A model generated the notes under the pieces. It was not told where the DNA came from, did not search any database, and saw only the letters and a program-made list of their open reading frames with translations. A stretch of 64,000 nucleotides of DNA from Hyposmocoma kahamanoa (lineage: Eukaryota > Arthropoda > Insecta > Lepidoptera > Cosmopterigidae): NCBI RefSeq assembly GCF_003589595.1, contig NW_020654080.1, positions 7,852,709 through 7,916,708 of the forward strand, read 5' to 3'. Position 1 is the stretch's first letter; the number at the start of each line of letters is the position of its first letter. This document shows, one piece after another, positions 33,701 to 42,984 of this stretch. Position numbers and translations under genes: made by a program.

Positions 33701-33964
33701 AAGCCGTGGTAGCCTAACAGTTTGACCTGCCGCCTCTCAAGCAGAGGCCGTGGGTTCAAATCCGGGCTCTCACATCTGAGTTTTTCGGAATTTATGTACG
33801 AAATTTAATTTAAAATTTACCATGATCTCCTTTCGGTGAAGGAGATCATCGTAATGAAGTCTCCGACCCGCATTAGGTCAGCGTGGCGGAATATGGTCTA
33901 AACCGTCGCTCGACAGGAAACCAGTGCCCAGCAGTGGGATATATAAATGGGTTGGTGATGATGA
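33701..33964 (+). mobile_element. SINE-1, complete copy (about 264 bp)
   Basis: It begins with a tRNA-like head: GCCGTGGTAGCCTAACAG with an A-box, then a B-box in GTGGGTTCAAATCCGGG. The body has CTCCTTTCGGTGAAGGAGAT. The tail CCCAGCAGTGGGATATATAA followed by GGTGATGATGA resembles an RTE LINE 3' end, suggesting RTE enzymes mobilised it. Other copies: 42551-42853 (minus), 46213-46433 and 56746-56845. Confidence 0.88.
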
Positions 33965-34406
33965 CTTCGGTGTCAACTGAAGTAGCTTATGCTATACGCA
34001 ATCCAATATTCCATGTTTAAAAACAATTTTGGCCCTATATAATGAAATTAAAAGCCTTTTTTTGCGAAAATGCCACGAAACATCGCGTCTAATAATCGAG
34101 AAGAAGTTTCGCCGTTACACAGACAATAACCGTGGTACTACCGTCTCCTCTGCATTGGCAGCTGTTGCCTGTACAAATTAAATTTATTTATGTCTACAAC
34201 ACTCTACCTTCAATATTGTGAAGTTTATTAATTGGATGTTTTTTTTTTGTTTACAAGTTTAAATTGGTCTGTTTACCGTTTTTGTAAGAAAAGTTTCGAT
34301 CATACAAAAATGTACGCCAAGTACACTCAGAAAAAAAACTTTGTTTTTCTGAGAGACGGCTATAGGCGTTTGTTATAAGTTTTTATTGTCATGGGACTAG
34401 AAAATT
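33965..34406. other. No recognisable feature
   Basis: AT-rich spacer. Confidence 0.4.
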
Positions 34407-34713
34407 ATAGATGATCAAACGAACTTCTTGAAGTGAAATTCAATCACTATTATGTGATTCGCTTCATTCGAAGATATAATATTTAACCAGGTAGTTTCCT
34501 TAACTTGCTAGGCAACACTGCACGGTTATTACAGAAAAAAAAAAATGTTTTGACGTTGACACACCCTACCAGGCATCAACCGCCATTTTTTATACTCATT
34601 CCTTTTAGAGAGGGAAGCAAAACTTATTTGGGAGTTTCAGAATCTTTACTTCTTTACTTTAGCGACTCACATAATAGTGGACTTCACTTCAAGAAGTTCG
34701 TTTGATCATCTAT
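34407..34713. repeat. 31-bp perfect inverted repeat around a 245-nt core
   Basis: 34407-34437 and 34683-34713 are exact reverse complements (ATAGATGATCAAACGAACTT and so on). The complementarity continues imperfectly inward through CACTATTATGTGA. Directly after each arm, a shorter direct repeat CGCTTCATTC...ATATTTAACCA.GTAG occurs (34460 and 34723). Confidence 0.9.
34455..34605 (+). repeat. Left arm of a long inverted repeat
   Basis: About 150 bp (TATAATATTTAACCAGGTAG, GGCAACACTGCACGG, then TTTTGACGTTGAC) that recurs inverted at 35305-35460 with roughly nine in ten bases matching by eye. It may be terminal repeats of a 1-kb element or a duplicated promoter region. Confidence 0.85.
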
Positions 34714-34984
34714 TATATGTCATCGCTTCATTCTCGATATCATATTTAACCAAGTAGAGTTTTAGAGTATTAAATTTTGTTTCTAGTTGATTTTATGTAA
34801 ATTAAAAACCACTTATTTTTATTAAAAATATATATAGATATGAACATAGAACGATTTTTCTCCTGAGATCACAATCATAGCAATTTTTAAATCGTCGCAA
34901 TCATATAATATTTGTATAAATAAAGTTTATTATTATTAATTTAGAATAGTATAATTTGCCCTTTTATTATGTTGTAAAGAAATG

Positions 34985-35092
34985 GTTTAGTCTATTATAA
35001 AATCTAGTAAAGGATGGAGATGTCGGGGTCCAACTCGCAACCTTGCGTATGAGCTCTATCGGCACCTCAGCCGTGCGCGCAGTATATGATAA
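34985..35092 (-). mobile_element. tRNA-like SINE scrap (SINE-6)
   Basis: On the minus strand, GCACGGCTGAGGTGCCGATA and GGTTGCGAGTTGGACCCC look like degenerate A- and B-boxes. It is a single copy in the window and lies inside the long inverted repeat. Confidence 0.4.
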
Positions 35093-35149
35093 AAATTAAT
35101 ATTTTCATTGTTTATTTTCATTATTTATGAGCGTAAGAAAAAATCTTAC

Positions 35150-35282
35150 CTTGATCAATGTTCAATTCATCCGATGATATTATGATCCTATAACGCCGAC
35201 GACGTTTGGCATCTGTATTTTCCAAGTATTTTAGTTTACTTTTATAATATTCGATTTTTTCCAAGTTTGTTCGCTTTGACAT
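35150..35282 (-). CDS. Unassigned 44-codon first exon
   Basis: The minus-strand ATG at 35282-35280 opens 44 codons of charged sequence: MSKRTNLEKIEYYKSKLKYL at the start, a run of four arginines near residue 33, and IIISSDELN close to the end. The frame stops being open at a strong donor, AG|GTAAGA (35149 downward). The N-terminal half is predicted by eye to be helical or coiled-coil. About 25 bases upstream of the ATG the right arm of the long inverted repeat begins, which would hold the promoter. I do not recognise the protein. It could be the start of a host gene, or of a transposon-encoded gene. No second exon is identified to the left. Confidence 0.45.
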
Positions 35283-35304
35283 TATAAAGGAGCTTTAGAG
35301 GTGT

Positions 35305-35460
35305 GCTTGTTGCCACGCACGAAAAAGGAATGGCGGTTGATGTCTGGTAGGGAGAGTCAACGTCAAAACTTTTTTGTTCTCTAAAAACCGTGCAGTGTTG
35401 CCTACCAAGTTAAGGAAACTACCTGGTTAAATATTATATCGAGCATGAAGCGACGAAATA
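35305..35460 (-). repeat. Right arm of the long inverted repeat
   Basis: Reverse complement of 34455-34605. On the minus strand it contains TATAATATTTAACC and lies immediately upstream of the 35282 start codon, so it may act as a promoter. Confidence 0.85.
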
Positions 35461-35827
35461 TAATTTGCAATTTGTATTCTTTCTATCTATAGTAATGGAA
35501 CTATAAAGTGCAAATCATTTCAATAAAAACAATATTCCGGGAGTTAAACACGTCTATCGACTTTTTCATTCTTTAATTATATTTATTTTTATAATCGGGT
35601 TTCTGATTTATATACGTTCAATGATTTGACATTGTACGATGTGTTTTGTATCTATACGTTACCATTACCATTCCCATCCACGGTGCAATAAGGTCACTTC
35701 TGCAAATTCATACTAATCTATACGTAATTTGTTTCATGTAAACAAATTTTCGCAATAGCACTTTCGCCTTTTCTACAAAACACCGACGATATTCGTGTCG
35801 GTAAAACATCATCAGTATTTAATTAGT
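35461..35827. other. No recognisable feature
   Basis: AT-rich spacer. Confidence 0.4.
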
Positions 35828-35908
35828 TTGTTGTCTATGTGTGTGTCCGTGGCACCCGCGATACAGAGTTACCCTAGTGTGGGATATGAGTGTTTGCATT
35901 AAAAAATA
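35828..35908 (+). mobile_element. SINE-2 3' part
   Basis: GTTGTCTATGTGTGTGTCCG and GGCACCCGCGATACA match the SINE-2 body, ending in an A-rich tail. Confidence 0.75.
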
Positions 35909-35913
35909 CATTT

Positions 35914-35980
35914 ATACGTCCCACCGCCGGGTACGGGTCTCCTTTCAGGCGTGGGTTTAGGCATAAAAAGTATAATAGCG
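35914..35980 (-). mobile_element. SINE-1 3' tail, inverted
   Basis: ATTTATACGTCCCACCGCCG and GGGTCTCCTTTCAGGCG match the inverted SINE-1 end at 42565-42612. Confidence 0.7.
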
Positions 35981-36884
35981 TTACGTACTTTCCTTAAATC
36001 AAAATTTCAAGGTGCTTATTTAACGGCTTAACTGACGTGACTAATCTAAACTTTTTAATTAGGTTTATAGAACGAAATAAATAAGGGTAATTAATAAATA
36101 GCTCTACAAACAAATATTTATTATGCATTATAGACAGGAGAAGGTACAAGTCAAAGGTAAGTACGTAAGATACAAAAAGATATGAGTATAGACAGACAGG
36201 TACATATATGAATATGATATAATTTACAAATAATGTTATACGCATCGAAATAAACATGTTTATTGTTCAATTATGTTAACACTTTGGTAATCTTGGATTA
36301 GCATTAATGTCGCTTAACAATTTTGAAGTAATGAATTTCAAATGTGTGTCTTAAAAGTTTGGAGCATAGTAAAAATTTGAAAAGTTTCATGACAACACAA
36401 TTTTAATATTACACTTCCATTTATCAACAAAGAAATGAGCGCAATTTCCACGTTTTGGTCCCATTTCAACAATGATATCTTTTTAATATCGCCCTTAAAT
36501 AAATGCTGAGTTTTTATAAACATCTTCAAAAGGCATAAAACGAATATCTTGGATAATAAACATTCACGGTGATGAAAAGAGCATCTAGAATTTTTTAAGT
36601 GAGAATGAATTTCCCGCGCGAATGATATTACGTAAGATTTTACTGTTCCAATTACTGACCCCGGGGACCTCTTTCCGGCGCGGTCTGTAACTTTATGATC
36701 CTTTAAACATTTCACCCATATACATATTTGAAGCTCGGCAACGATTCTTATTCTCTTACACTGCTTTACATAAACATCAATCCATTAAAACGACAAGGCA
36801 ATCATTCCATCGACTTACAATTTTATTCTCTAACAACAGCTTAATTGTACGCATAACACTTAAAACTCCACGTCAGTTTCATTA
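35981..36884. other. No recognisable feature
   Basis: AT-rich. A 125-codon minus-strand frame at 36338-36715 has no family resemblance and no splice context. This is probably intergenic sequence downstream of the RASD-like gene. Confidence 0.4.
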
Positions 36885-36890
36885 TTTATT
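36885..36890 (-). terminator. Candidate poly(A) signal of the RASD-like gene
   Basis: AATAAA on the minus strand, about 240 bases after the stop codon. It is the nearest canonical signal that I see downstream of it. Confidence 0.45.
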
Positions 36891-37131
36891 TAAGTGTACC
36901 GTCAATAATGGCATAATAGAGTCGGTTCGGAGAAAATTCATGGAATAATGCAAATTGTATAAATTGGTTCATTTACAATACAAAGTACTTAATTCACTAA
37001 TGATGTGGTATTCTTTAAATTGCTAACGAGGCGATCAAACATCCGATTTTACAATAGCACCTTCTTCTGTTCCACTATCCGGAATGAGCATCTTCGGCAC
37101 TGTTTTGAGCCTAATGTATTGATTGTTACTA

Positions 37132-37582
37132 TCACTGAATGACACAGGTTCGCTTGTCCGTCGGTGCAGTTGTCCTGACGAGTCTGTTCAAGTTTATCTT
37201 AGGGCTACTAGTGGCGCTGTCATTATCGCCTTTGGCACAAGTCTTAGCTCTCATAATCATCAGGTCTGTACGAATGCTCGGCCGGCGGACGTTTGGAGCA
37301 ACCACTCCACAAGCGTCAGATAACCTTCTTTTTATTGACAGAGTACATTTCTTACTTCTACTGCTCTGGCTACTTGTAGGCGGCAATGTACATGGGCTTC
37401 CAAATGCAGTACTCACTCGTTTATGGTGATTAGGAGCCATTTCTAAAGGCAAGTTAGCGACAACGAACAATTCGTAGAAAAGGTCGTCGACGTGAAAGTT
37501 CTTCTTAGCCGAAGTCTCGACGAAGACACACGAACCATCCTGGCTAGCGCAGTAAGCTTGTGCTTCTTCTGGTTGTACAGTC
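37132..37582 (-). CDS. RASD (Dexras1/Rhes)-like GTPase, last exon
   Basis: 149 codons plus one base, entered through acceptor TGCTCACAG|G at 37583/37582. It carries the G5 motif in VFVETSAKKNFHVDDLFYEL, then a long C-terminal extension with RRPSIRTDLMIMRAK, which resembles the RRPS-x-x-SDL segment specific to RASD1 and Rhes. It ends in CVIQ, a CAAX box whose final Q favours farnesylation, so the product should be membrane-anchored. RASD proteins are Ras-like GTPases with a cationic tail that modulate heterotrimeric G-protein and adenylyl cyclase signalling in mammals; the insect role is not shown here. The frame joins to the exon at 40288 (codon AA|G). The shared motifs make the family call firm. 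Confidence 0.9.
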
Positions 37583-38350
37583 CTGTGAGCATAAAAAGTA
37601 TATTAGAAAGTTAGCTTACGTATCCTTAGGATTATCTGAAATGTTTCACTTTACATAATCGAATTTTAATCAGAAGTTTGTTTCCAATTATATTGCAAAT
37701 GTTTTCAAATTGTCGAGGCTATCGCCTAAAAGCATTTCCATCCCATTTTATATTCGAACGTCTGTATTAATGGAGAATTGATTACCGATTACCATCACAA
37801 AATGTAGACACTCCCGAGATTCTCATTTTGTGCACGAATGTTCTGAATTACTCCGAGAAATGGGAATCTATGTTAAAACTGAATCCTCATTAGGTATGTA
37901 TGGCTGATCGCAACCATTATCTTAATCCGTCTGAATTTACAATCCTAATTCTGTTGCCGAGAAACTTGAAGCGCTCAAAGATAAGTAACTCATTCATCTA
38001 TTCCCTTAATTTATGGCTGGTTGATTTCTTTAACATCCCTCAGCGGGACAGAGGCCAGTCACAACTTCAATTGCATTTCAAGACAAAGTGATCCATTCCA
38101 GAGCTACAGTTAGCGACTGAATGTATGCGAATTCTACCTTTGTATATGAAACTATATCTACATAAAAATTTAATGTCTTATACTGTCAATTTGAATTCTT
38201 TACTGTCTTTTCGCGGTTGAAAAAAAATCGCAAATTAAACGCTTGTCATTAATTTGTTGGTTGGCGTTTTCGTATTCGTAATTTGTATCTTTGGTATAAT
38301 AAACCACACGTGATCACGCGTCAAAAGTACTTTTATCATAATAAAGTCAA

Positions 38351-38482
38351 TAATTTCAGTACAGAGTACTAAAAAACCGACCTCAAAAGTACGTGGAATT
38401 ACATCTATTTGCCAAGTCTTATTGAAATCGGTTACCTGAAAGTGCGCAAACCCGGATTCATCCCCTAGTTCGCCACTATACA
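38351..38482 (-). repeat. RepB end fragment
   Basis: From ATTTCAGTACAGAGTACT to CCCTAGTTCGCCACTATACA. Inverted and truncated. Confidence 0.88.
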
Positions 38483-38497
38483 AGCCAAGCAGAGAGT

Positions 38498-38615
38498 GAC
38501 CGTGGTACGAAGCAAAAATGAGAAAGTGAAGGAAGATGGAACAATTCAAATTTAAAATACAATACAAGCAAAAGAAAAAATTATACGATACAAAAAGGTG
38601 AGATGACGGCGTAAG
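38498..38615 (-). repeat. Block shared with 42058-42215 (inverted)
   Basis: GAAGGAAGATGGAACAATTC and CGTGGTACGAAGCAAAAATG recur as reverse complements at 42150-42200. The two ends, TACAAAAAGGTGAGATGACG and its counterpart, also match. Unknown dispersed repeat. Confidence 0.75.
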
Positions 38616-38635
38616 GAGGTCTCACCGTCACAACT

Positions 38636-38913
38636 TTAAGCTATACTATCAATATACACGTTTGGTGGCAAAATTCGATACGACCGGTTATGTGAACCAT
38701 CAGCCAACACCTGTATGTCAACAAAACGCAAGATCTGCCGAAAACATCGCGGCTGTTCATGGGAGTGTTTATTGTACTGTACCACAAACATCCAGACACG
38801 AGATAACATAAAAAAGTTAGTTTCTAAATTGACCCGGCCGGGAATCAAACCCGGGACCTCAGCGATGGCGACACCATGAAAACCGGTGTGCAAGCAATTC
38901 GACCACTGAAGTC
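38636..38913 (-). mobile_element. SINE-3, complete copy
   Basis: On the minus strand the tRNA-like head begins GGTCGAATTGCTTGCACACC and has a B-box in GGGTTTGATTCCCGGCC. The body covers 38640-38815. Partial copies are at 16924-17033 (minus) and 63952-64000 (plus). Confidence 0.85.
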
Positions 38914-39011
38914 AAATAAAATTTATACGCTTCTATAATAAGATTCCGGTCGATATTCAAAATTTGCCATTTACGAGATTTAAAACTGTAGTGATACAAC
39001 CAGCAGGCAGT

Positions 39012-39318
39012 TTAGTAGCAGTAGAACGCCTTGTGAAAGAGCTCATCCAGAGAAGTACTGCCACTTTACCTAGTTCTGCCGCCAAGTAGTAATGCGAGCA
39101 TCACTGTTGAAGGGTAAGGGTGCTGGTGAAATTACATACACGCACACGGGACTTATCAACTTATGTTTCGGGGTGACGGGCACAATGGCAGTGCCTCTGA
39201 AATCTTTGTGATTTAAAGCTCTGAGTGTCACTGCAATTGTTATGGACAGCCGTGTCGCTGACCACTCGGGGACACGGCTTGTTCGTCCCGTTACTTGGCA
39301 TCGTTAAAAAAAAAAAAC
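39012..39318 (+). repeat. RepA copy
   Basis: Full 5' end (TTTAGTAGCAGTAGAACGCC) and an A tail of 12. It sits in the RASD-like intron, opposite to the gene's strand. Confidence 0.92.
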
Positions 39319-40287
39319 AAAAAAGTTTACACTTATTATACAGCTTCTGCATACTTGGATGACAAAAATCCATGGTAATGACCCGTTTAGCTCTCACAGG
39401 TTGTTGTTTTCATCTATCATATTTAAAATAATTGTTGTAAATAATAAATGTATACGAATGTTTATTTACAAAAAACAATCGCTAGAACTTCTGACTCATT
39501 CTTCTCAGTGGAATCTGGCTTACGAATGAGAAGTTTCAATGATTTTATTAATGTGAAAATTTGAAGTGCAATTTGCTTACCTACGAATTAAGATCGTAGC
39601 CAGTATAGGGCCCATAGATTTAGTATATACCACGTAAAAAATAAACAAACATCACGTGATTGAGAGTTCTAGAAGTATAAGAAAAAGATGGAAATATTAA
39701 GAAATCGTCAGTTACAGAATTTGTACTTTTGATATTAAGGTTTAGGCCGTAGTCTCTGTGAGAGAGTGTGTGGCGGTGGTGATATACACAGTGTGTTCGG
39801 GAATGTAGATTAAAAACTTTAAGGGCGAAACTATGGTCAAATTTATCGCCAAAAACGGGTGTTTTTGTGTATGGGGGTCGCAGGAAGGTGAGGAATCACC
39901 TTCTTCAAAATACAGCCATTTTTATTTTTAAATTGAGCAAATTACCCGTGCTCACTTAATCACTTGCGAGATGGCTTCCCAGACTTGGTTGCCCTACATT
40001 TTGGTGTCATTTGAAAGCTAAGAACATTAACTATCTAAAATAACATAAGTCCATATATAACATAAGAAAGTAACATAAGTCCAGAACATTTTGTGTAAAT
40101 AAGAAAAGGATGATTTAATAAAGGAAAATTTTTTTCGCAATTTTTCTAGTTTTTCAAAGATACTATGAAAACAAGGTCGTTAACATACTTATTTTTTTAT
40201 ATTTTATTGTTAGTTTTTGAGTTGTTCTACAAATCGATGTAACAATTGGCGATGTAAAAGTTGTATGTATGTCTGGTACCTACTTAC

Positions 40288-40468
40288 TTGAGTTCTCTAT
40301 CGCATTTATTCCCTGCGATGGCCATGGGCACCCGAGGGGCTTGTCGCCGCCCTCTGCTGGTCCCACTAGATGCGCTGGCCTTAGTCTCCAGAATCTGTTC
40401 CCGTAGCCTCATCACTTCTTCGAAAGATTCTCTACTATCCATCGCAAACACCAGTACGAAAATATCAC
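40288..40468 (-). CDS. RASD-like GTPase, internal exon
   Basis: 181 bases, entered through acceptor TTGTTCTCAG at 40469 (phase 1) and left through donor A|GTAAGT at 40287. It encodes GDIFVLVFAMDSRESFEEV, then a basic insert, then PRVPMAIAGNKCDRELK. The NKCD tetrapeptide is the guanine-specificity motif (G4). The FVLVFAMDSRESFEEV block is close to the RASD1 sequence at the same place. The P-loop (G1), switch I and DTSG (G3) parts must lie in upstream exons. I searched the minus strand from 40.5 to 64 kb by eye and found none, so they are probably beyond the window after a long intron. Confidence 0.92.
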
Positions 40469-40904
40469 CTGAGAACAAAATTTTTTTATTAGAAATTTAT
40501 GGCCTTTGAAACTTTCGCTACAACAAAAGAGGAAACTGCAATATTCTGCTTTTCAAGTGCCAAAAAACATGAAAGTGGAAACTCAATCCATATTTCAATA
40601 TTTCTAGAAAAATTTACTTTTCTCTCCCAATTCCGTATTCAACTTCCATTCGATTCAACGTCTGTGTTTGCATAAACTACGAATAAAAACGTTCTACTTT
40701 TAAAACATGAATATTCATTCACCAATTGGAATATTTGTACATTAAATTGGCTAGTTTTTTTCAAAGTTTGATACAACAATAATAAAAACGGGAACAAACT
40801 GCGAACTGTTTTTACTATTCCTACGTTACCGATTCCTATTGGGAAAATGTTTGTACGACCATGAACATATTTGTTCTTTATTTAAAATTTGGAGATTTTG
40901 TTTT
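40469..40904. other. RASD-like intron sequence
   Basis: AT-rich, upstream of the internal exon on the gene's strand. Nothing else is recognised. Confidence 0.5.
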
Positions 40905-41096
40905 TATGATATTAAGTAACGGAACTAACAAGTCGTGCGCCTGGTCATAAGCGACACGCCTGTCCATAATCAGTTGCATTGCCACTAAGAGCTTTAAATT
41001 GCAAGGATATGTAGGGCATTACGATTGCGCCTGTTACCCTGAGACATAAGTTGACAACTGCTTGGCGGCAGAAATAGGTAAGGTACAACTACTAAA
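40905..41096 (-). repeat. RepA copy with large internal deletion
   Basis: It goes from AGACATAAGTTGACAA straight to CTGCTTGGCGGCAGAAATAG and ends in ACTACTAAAA. Confidence 0.88.
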
Positions 41097-41946
41097 ATAC
41101 AAACGTTTTAATTTCAGTTCTTTCTATTCAGTTGAATAAAAGTAAACTCGACATTTTCGTATGTTTAAAACAACTTTCAACTTGCATTTAATGAGAGTTA
41201 GCTAGTTCTAAGTTTACTCGGACATGAACCGCATCTCACCTGAAACTGGGACGTAGTAATTGCCGCCAGTTCCACAGGGCTATACTAGATAGACTACAGG
41301 AGGCAGGAGATGGTTACGCTGCAATTACCAGACACTTAAGTTGAGATTGCTTCCTCATATCTCAAATGAGGATCAGCTACATATCTGTGCTGTCTATCTG
41401 AATTTTGTATGCGTTACGTAATCTCACTATATCAAAAATATAATTGTCACCTCACTAGCTCGGCTTTTTTTCTCATTACAAATCTGAGCGCAATAGCGTT
41501 GCGCCAGCGTGAAAAAGGTTTTCGAAATTCGAACTTGTCGATGGACTGTGGTGCTAACTTCTAACTAACTAACTAACTTCTTCTTTCGATGAAAAAAACA
41601 CATAATGACACTTTCAACAACGTGATTTGATGTACATTATGTTTGTAATATAATCTTTGGTATCGTAGAGGGAGAATTGGGTAGAGGGGCTTTATAAATA
41701 ATAAAAACCGTATAAGCGAGATAGATTTATGTACAGACATATCCGAGGAAACGAGAAAACATTATTATTTTTTGTCCCTTTCTACGTATGCGGTTTTGGT
41801 TGTATGACTCAACGCTCGTTAAGTCCAGCAAATCCTTCCGAGTGTTTGATGTGCATCGATTTTAAGTGTTTGTGCTTTTAAGAAGTGTTTTACAAAGTTA
41901 CTAACCATTCCTTTGTAGTAATTGACAATTATTGCAGCTCACAATA
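41097..41946. other. No recognisable feature
   Basis: Mixed sequence. CTAACTAACTAACT near 41562 is a short (CTAA)n run. The last 150 bases could hold the 5' UTR of the THAP exon. Confidence 0.4.
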
Positions 41947-42017
41947 ATGGCGCATTGTTATATTTTAGGCTGTAAAAGCCGTACGGAACGAAAAATTCCC
42001 AACATAACCTTTCACAC
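41947..42017 (+). CDS. THAP-domain protein, first exon
   Basis: ATG at 41947 opens MAHCYILGCKSRTERKIPNI followed by TFH, then a canonical donor AC|GTAAGT at 42018. The C-x4-C pair (Cys4, Cys9) and the FH after a short basic loop are the start of a THAP (C2CH) zinc finger, as in MPKxCxxxGCKNR...ISFH. THAP fingers bind DNA and occur in host transcription factors and in P-element-like transposases. Only 23 codons plus two bases are in this exon. No clear continuation with the second Cys-His pair or the AVPTIF motif is found downstream. It lies on the strand opposite to the RASD-like gene, inside what may be its long intron. Confidence 0.65.
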
Positions 42018-42550
42018 GTAAGTTTTAATTTTTCATTACAATCAAAGAATTTTCTTGTGATCTCCTTACATCGTCATCCCACCTTTTTGTATCGCTTCTC
42101 TCCATTCGTAACGTATCGTTTTTTTCTTCAACTCATATTTAAATTTAAAAATTTGAATTGTTCCATCTTCCTCCGTTTTCTCATTTTGTTTCGTACCACG
42201 ATCACTTCCCGCCCAACCGCGGGAACAAACACATCTATCTATTCGTCTTATTTTTGAACCATTTACCACTTACTAAAACCAAATTTTTGATTATTTACCA
42301 AGTTATAGTACAAAACGGAACAAAAGAATTATCAAAAATTTGCTGCAATAGTTTTTCAAACAAAAATGAAGCCATGAACCCGGATGTAATGGTGCCGCCA
42401 TTCAAACCCTGGCTATTACACGAATATGAAGATTTGTACAGACGCCAATATAAAAGTAATGATTTGTCATAATTGTTTTATTTGGTTACTAAAACTCAAC
42501 CAAGCTAAATGTGATCTGGCGGATTTTCCCTCCATAGACTCGGCAGATTT
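42018..42550. other. Putative THAP intron region
   Basis: It contains the shared block at 42058-42215. At 42300-42475 a plus-strand frame, VMVPPFKPWLLHEYEDLYRR followed by QYKSNDLS and a stop, could be an exon, but it does not look like a THAP continuation. Confidence 0.35.
42058..42215 (+). repeat. Block shared with 38498-38615 (inverted)
   Basis: Counterpart of the block in the RASD-like intron. CGTCATCCCACCTTTTTGTA and GAATTGTTCCATCTTCCTCC are the matching phrases. Confidence 0.75.
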
Positions 42551-42853
42551 CATCATTATCATGAACTCATTTATACGTCCCACTGCTGGGCACGGGTCTC
42601 CTCTCAGGCGAGTGCTTAGGCGACATTCCACCACACTGACCCAATGAGGGTTAGGAACTGCACACGTTTTCCGAGGAATTTGAACCTTCTTCAACGTTTC
42701 ATCACGATGTTATCCTTCACCGAAAAGCTCATGATAAATTTCAAATTAAATTTCGCACAAATTCCGAGAAACTCAGAGGTACGAGTCTGGATTCGAACCC
42801 ACGACTCTCTGCTTGAAAGGCAGTAGGTCAAACCATTAGCCTACCATGGCTTC
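42551..42853 (-). mobile_element. SINE-1, complete inverted copy
   Basis: The tRNA-like head is at the right (GCCATGGTAGGCTAATGG on the minus strand, B-box GTGGGTTCGAATCC). The RTE-like tail CCCAGCAGTGGGACGTATAA is at the left, followed by an ATGATAATGATG run. Confidence 0.9.
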
Positions 42854-42950
42854 ATTTTCATTTCAATTTCTTTAACGGGGTAAAATTTTAAAAGTAGACA
42901 ACCCAGAATTTATAGGTACTCTGTTGGTATCCCTTTTCAGTATACGCGAG

Positions 42951-42984
42951 AAAAAAGAATAGAGAAGCTTCTCTATTCTTTTTT
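42951..42984. repeat. Perfect 34-bp palindrome
   Basis: AAAAAAGAATAGAGAAG joins its exact reverse complement CTTCTCTATTCTTTTTT without a spacer. Confidence 0.95.

Larger units (their letters stand above)
37583..40287 (-). other. Intron of the RASD-like gene (2705 bp)
   Basis: Donor A|GTAAGT at 40287 and acceptor CACAG at 37583. It holds a RepB piece (38351-38482), a SINE-3 copy (38636-38913) and a RepA copy (39012-39318). The rest is AT-rich with no further exon seen. Confidence 0.85.

Noticed and set aside
36338..36715. 125-codon minus-strand frame
   Set aside because: No recognisable domain, no convincing splice sites and AT-driven composition. A continuation of the RASD gene is excluded because a stop codon and CAAX box end it at 37132.
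37123..37429. Three overlapping plus-strand frames of 66-96 codons
   Set aside because: They are antisense to the last exon of the RASD-like gene, which has clear family motifs and splice sites on the minus strand.
42361..42472. Possible second exon of the THAP gene (VMVPPFKPWLLHEYEDLYRR...)
   Set aside because: It does not contain the missing Cys-His half of the finger, and the preceding acceptor is weak. Noted only as a low-confidence possibility.
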